DNA of 64,000 nucleotides from Zonotrichia leucophrys gambelii (Eukaryota > Chordata > Aves > Passeriformes > Passerellidae), in the NCBI RefSeq assembly GCF_028769735.1, contig NC_088171.1, positions 144,605,917 to 144,669,916 of the forward strand. The letters run 5' to 3'. The position numbers and the translations under genes are program-made. Below are positions 61,266 to 64,000 of the stretch, piece by piece. A model generated the notes under the pieces. The model worked only from the letters and a program-made list of their open reading frames with translations. It searched no databases and was not told the DNA's origin. How positions within the stretch are numbered: the stretch's first letter is position 1; each line of letters begins with the position of its first letter.

Positions 61266-64000
61266 GCTGTGGCTTTGGGAGTTCCCTCTGCAGGTTTTCC
61301 TCAAACGGACCTTAAGACAGCGAGATAATAACTGAACACAATGTAAATTGGCAGGACGACGACACTGTGAGCTTTCTTGGTTTCGTCTTTAAAGTTAATT
61401 GTGCATCACGGAGCCATGCTTTAGGTAATTGAGGTGTGGGGTCACAAATCCTGTTGCTGAAAACCATAGTACGACGATTATTTTTGGATACATCCAGAAA
61501 GTTATCCCGTGGTCCTTTGAGCTGAGATACCAGGAAGAAAATATTGTGGTTTACGTTGTGTCTATGCTGCTGTAGCACTTGTGGGAAAGCCTATAACTAA
61601 CTTTAAACCAGAGTTTGAGTTGCTGTATCAAAACCCAGTTTGCCCGCCCAGGTGTTTCACTTTGCAAAGCTACGTGAATGTTTGCTGTGCAAACTGGGTA
61701 GGTAAGCTAAACCCAGAGTTAACAGCCAAAGTTTTGGGATTTTATAGGTAATTACTTCCTAAAGCACTTGTAATTAATTCTAAATAATATGAAATATTTT
61801 TCTAGTAAGTTTGGGACATCTTGGTGTTAATGCTCTTAAACATATGATAAAATTTCTTTGAGAAATTGGTGGTTTGGAGTTGAGATCTTGATTGTAGTGC
61901 CCTGATAGGCCTAAAGGCTTATCCATAGGTTTTATTTAAGCCTTTTGACAGCAATTTTAATATTTGTCTAAAAAAGGCCGCTAGAAGGAGATTGACTTCT
62001 GATTGAGGGAAAAACCTTACAAAAATGTAATAAAAATATAGTTTGTGTTTCAACATCTGTTTTAGATGTTACCAATGTTTGCCGTTCGTGATGGGCAGTA
62101 CCTTCTCTCTACTTTTGGTCCAAACTCGTGCAGTAGAAAAGAATGAACAAATTTTATGTTGCATGAAAGTTGAAGGAGATGTGAAATTACTCCCCAGAGT
62201 TGGCAATTCAAATATCATGATAAAATCTAAATTATAAAAAGTACAGGTTAGAAACAGCTTTGGTTGGTGTCAATGACTTTTAACTGCCCAGCCTAGCTCC
62301 TTAAGGGAGCAATCCTTGTCAAGTTACCACACAATTTTTAAACAATTTGAAGATAGGTAATTTTTTGAAATGAAAGCAAATCATGTTTTCTGTAGTTGCA
62401 TTCTGTCTTGGATAAGAGAGCAGGGTTGAGCCAGCTTCATACATGGCATTTCCTCTCCAGATGAGAATCAGATAATTCAGATTAAAGTCAGGTATTTCCC
62501 AGAATTACTGTGGTATGTAAATCCATTTTATATTACATTTTTTGGGTTCTGGGAATCACAGTTGGAGCTTAATGGTCTATACTTAGGAATGAACATGTGA
62601 TTTATTAATGTTGCACTGCACTGGCCATTTGCCTACTTTCAAAGCTAAAGGCATTGATTAATTTTTCAAAGAGGAAATATGAGTGGGGAGCTAAGTGATT
62701 TATAAAGTAAATGTGCAGTGGATTTTAATTTTTCAGTTCATGGCTGTGTGGCTGTGAGAGGTGCTTAAGCCTCTGCCTTTATTTGGCTTAAGTTGGAGGA
62801 AGGGAAAGGAGCCCAGATGGCAATTTCATTTTGGAGACTCAAAATCAAGTTAAATATTTATGGTGTTACATAATAACATAACAGAGGGCTTATTGGAAGA
62901 AAATAGAAAATCTCAGGTGTGCTGACTTCTCTTTCTTTACCTGTAGCACAAGGTTATATAAATTTTTTCCATTTTAGGTCTCTTAAAGAGGTCCATTGTA
63001 TTAGGGCATACAGGAAAACAATCTCTGCTTTTCTGGTTGGCTTTCAATGCCATTTCTGGAATCTTGTGATAATAAGAAATATTTGTGCTTATAAACTATC
63101 CTTTAATTTCAGATCCTGGGTTAGTTACTGAAAAAAAAAATGGAACAAACTGTATTTTTATCCTTGTTGTGATGAACAATAAATTGGCCTTGGGTTTCCT
63201 TGCCAAATGGTGTAAAATCATCTCAAAAGAAAACTGAAAGTTTTTCTGTAGAAAACAATTTTATGTGTCATGAAAGTGTTCCTCTATGTTTTAAGGCACA
63301 TTCACTAGCTTTGCACTTTGATTATAATTACCTTTAGAACTATTGTTATATCCTTAGAAAAAAGACAATGACTCTTAGTCCTCCACAGAAAAGTAGGTGT
63401 GATTTTGTTTACCCTCTTCGTATCCAGGAGTCAGTTGCTTTGGTGAAGAAAGCCGTGTGTAGTATTTGATATCCATAAGTTGCATCTGTTGATCTGTCAC
63501 ATGTCACAAATTGACATGGAATGTGTTAAGCAGCAAGTGTTAGGCCAGAAAGCGAAAAGGTATCACATGATCTCTTTTAGAGAATTAGCTAAGTTCTGCT
63601 TCAGCAAATTCTGTGAGGGGCATTTCCCTCTTTTGTTAGGTAAAATTGTAGCTCAGTGACAAATAGCTGAGCAAACTCAGAGTGGAAAGCTTCTTGGCTT
63701 GGTCATTTCTGTTCTGCTGTAACAGGTGACAGTAGCTGTGGATGAAACTGTGACCTAGGCCAAGTGAGACTGAGATTGAAGACTTTATGGAGAGGAAATT
63801 GTGTGCTCTGTTCTGCATGTAGAGGCCAGGCCACCTCCATGTGGAATTTTTGGTCCTGTTACAGATCATAAAATGACTAAAACCCCAGTGAATTATTTTA
63901 AAACATATATTTTCTATATGTCTTAGTTGATACAACTTTTCTAGTAATTTCTGCAGAAAACTCTGCTAAAAATCTTGTACAAGTGAGTTGACTTTGCTGA
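61266..64000. other. Predicted intron 1 (partly unresolved)
   Basis: After the CpG island the composition returns to A+T-rich. Acceptor-like sites occur at about 61651, 62063, 62947 and 62976, but only one pair (61652-61701) is also followed by a good donor. No coding exon with recognisable protein sequence was found, so most or all of this stretch is read as intron of the gene starting near 60.8 kb. No mobile element was recognised. Confidence 0.45.

Noticed and set aside
62063..62240. TTTTAG|ATG at 62063 as the start of a coding exon
   Set aside because: The frame from this ATG closes after 26 codons, no good donor is in reach, and the short peptide is not recognisable.
1..64000. tRNA, rRNA, CRISPR, operon or prokaryotic defence-type systems
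   Set aside because: None was seen. The window is vertebrate nuclear DNA, and I found no tRNA-box pairs or spaced direct repeats of the CRISPR type by eye.

Overview
The window looks like nuclear DNA from a bird, most likely a passerine. This rests on repeat content. There are many CR1 non-LTR retrotransposon copies, recognisable by 3' ends built from the octamer ATTCTGTG/ATTCTATG, and several families of endogenous-retrovirus LTRs that I associate with songbird genomes. Base composition is A+T-rich and intron- or desert-like until about 60.3 kb, where it changes abruptly to a G+C- and CpG-rich island. The species and chromosome cannot be named from the sequence alone.

Layout. About 1-640: a minus-strand LTR-like block at the window edge. 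0.6-24 kb: gene-free DNA with CR1 fragments (6.6, 7.2, 9.7 and 14.3 kb) and three LTRs (12.35, 19.1 and 24.0 kb). 24.3-38.4 kb: about 14 kb in which I recognise no mobile element and no gene. 38.4-48.6 kb: an LTR, the longest CR1 copy (39.7-41.35 kb), two more CR1 pieces, and a 232-bp (GGAGA)n array. 52.6-57 kb: a stack of nested insertions. It holds a decayed ERVL-type pol on the minus strand, cut by two LTRs, one of which was later split by a young CR1. Beside it lies another LTR with a further LTR inside. 57-60.2 kb: unique DNA and two CR1 pieces. 60.36-61.27 kb: a CpG-island promoter.

The only evidence for a host gene is that promoter. It carries two ZNF143/THAP11-type motifs facing opposite ways, a YY1-type AAGATGGCGGC element, and a first-exon 3' edge with a consensus splice donor at 60874/60875. 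The first exon appears non-coding, because its ATG opens an 11-codon frame that stops inside the exon. Transcription would run rightward, with 60875 to the window end mostly or wholly intron 1. A divergent leftward transcript is possible. The gene cannot be identified from what is visible.

The remaining open frames are best explained as chance, as repeat translations, or as decayed transposon coding sequence. I found no tRNA, rRNA, CRISPR array or prokaryote-like system. The most interesting parts are the nested retroelement stack (52.6-57 kb), the 60-bp duplicated segment inside the 12.35-kb LTR, and the CpG-island promoter.
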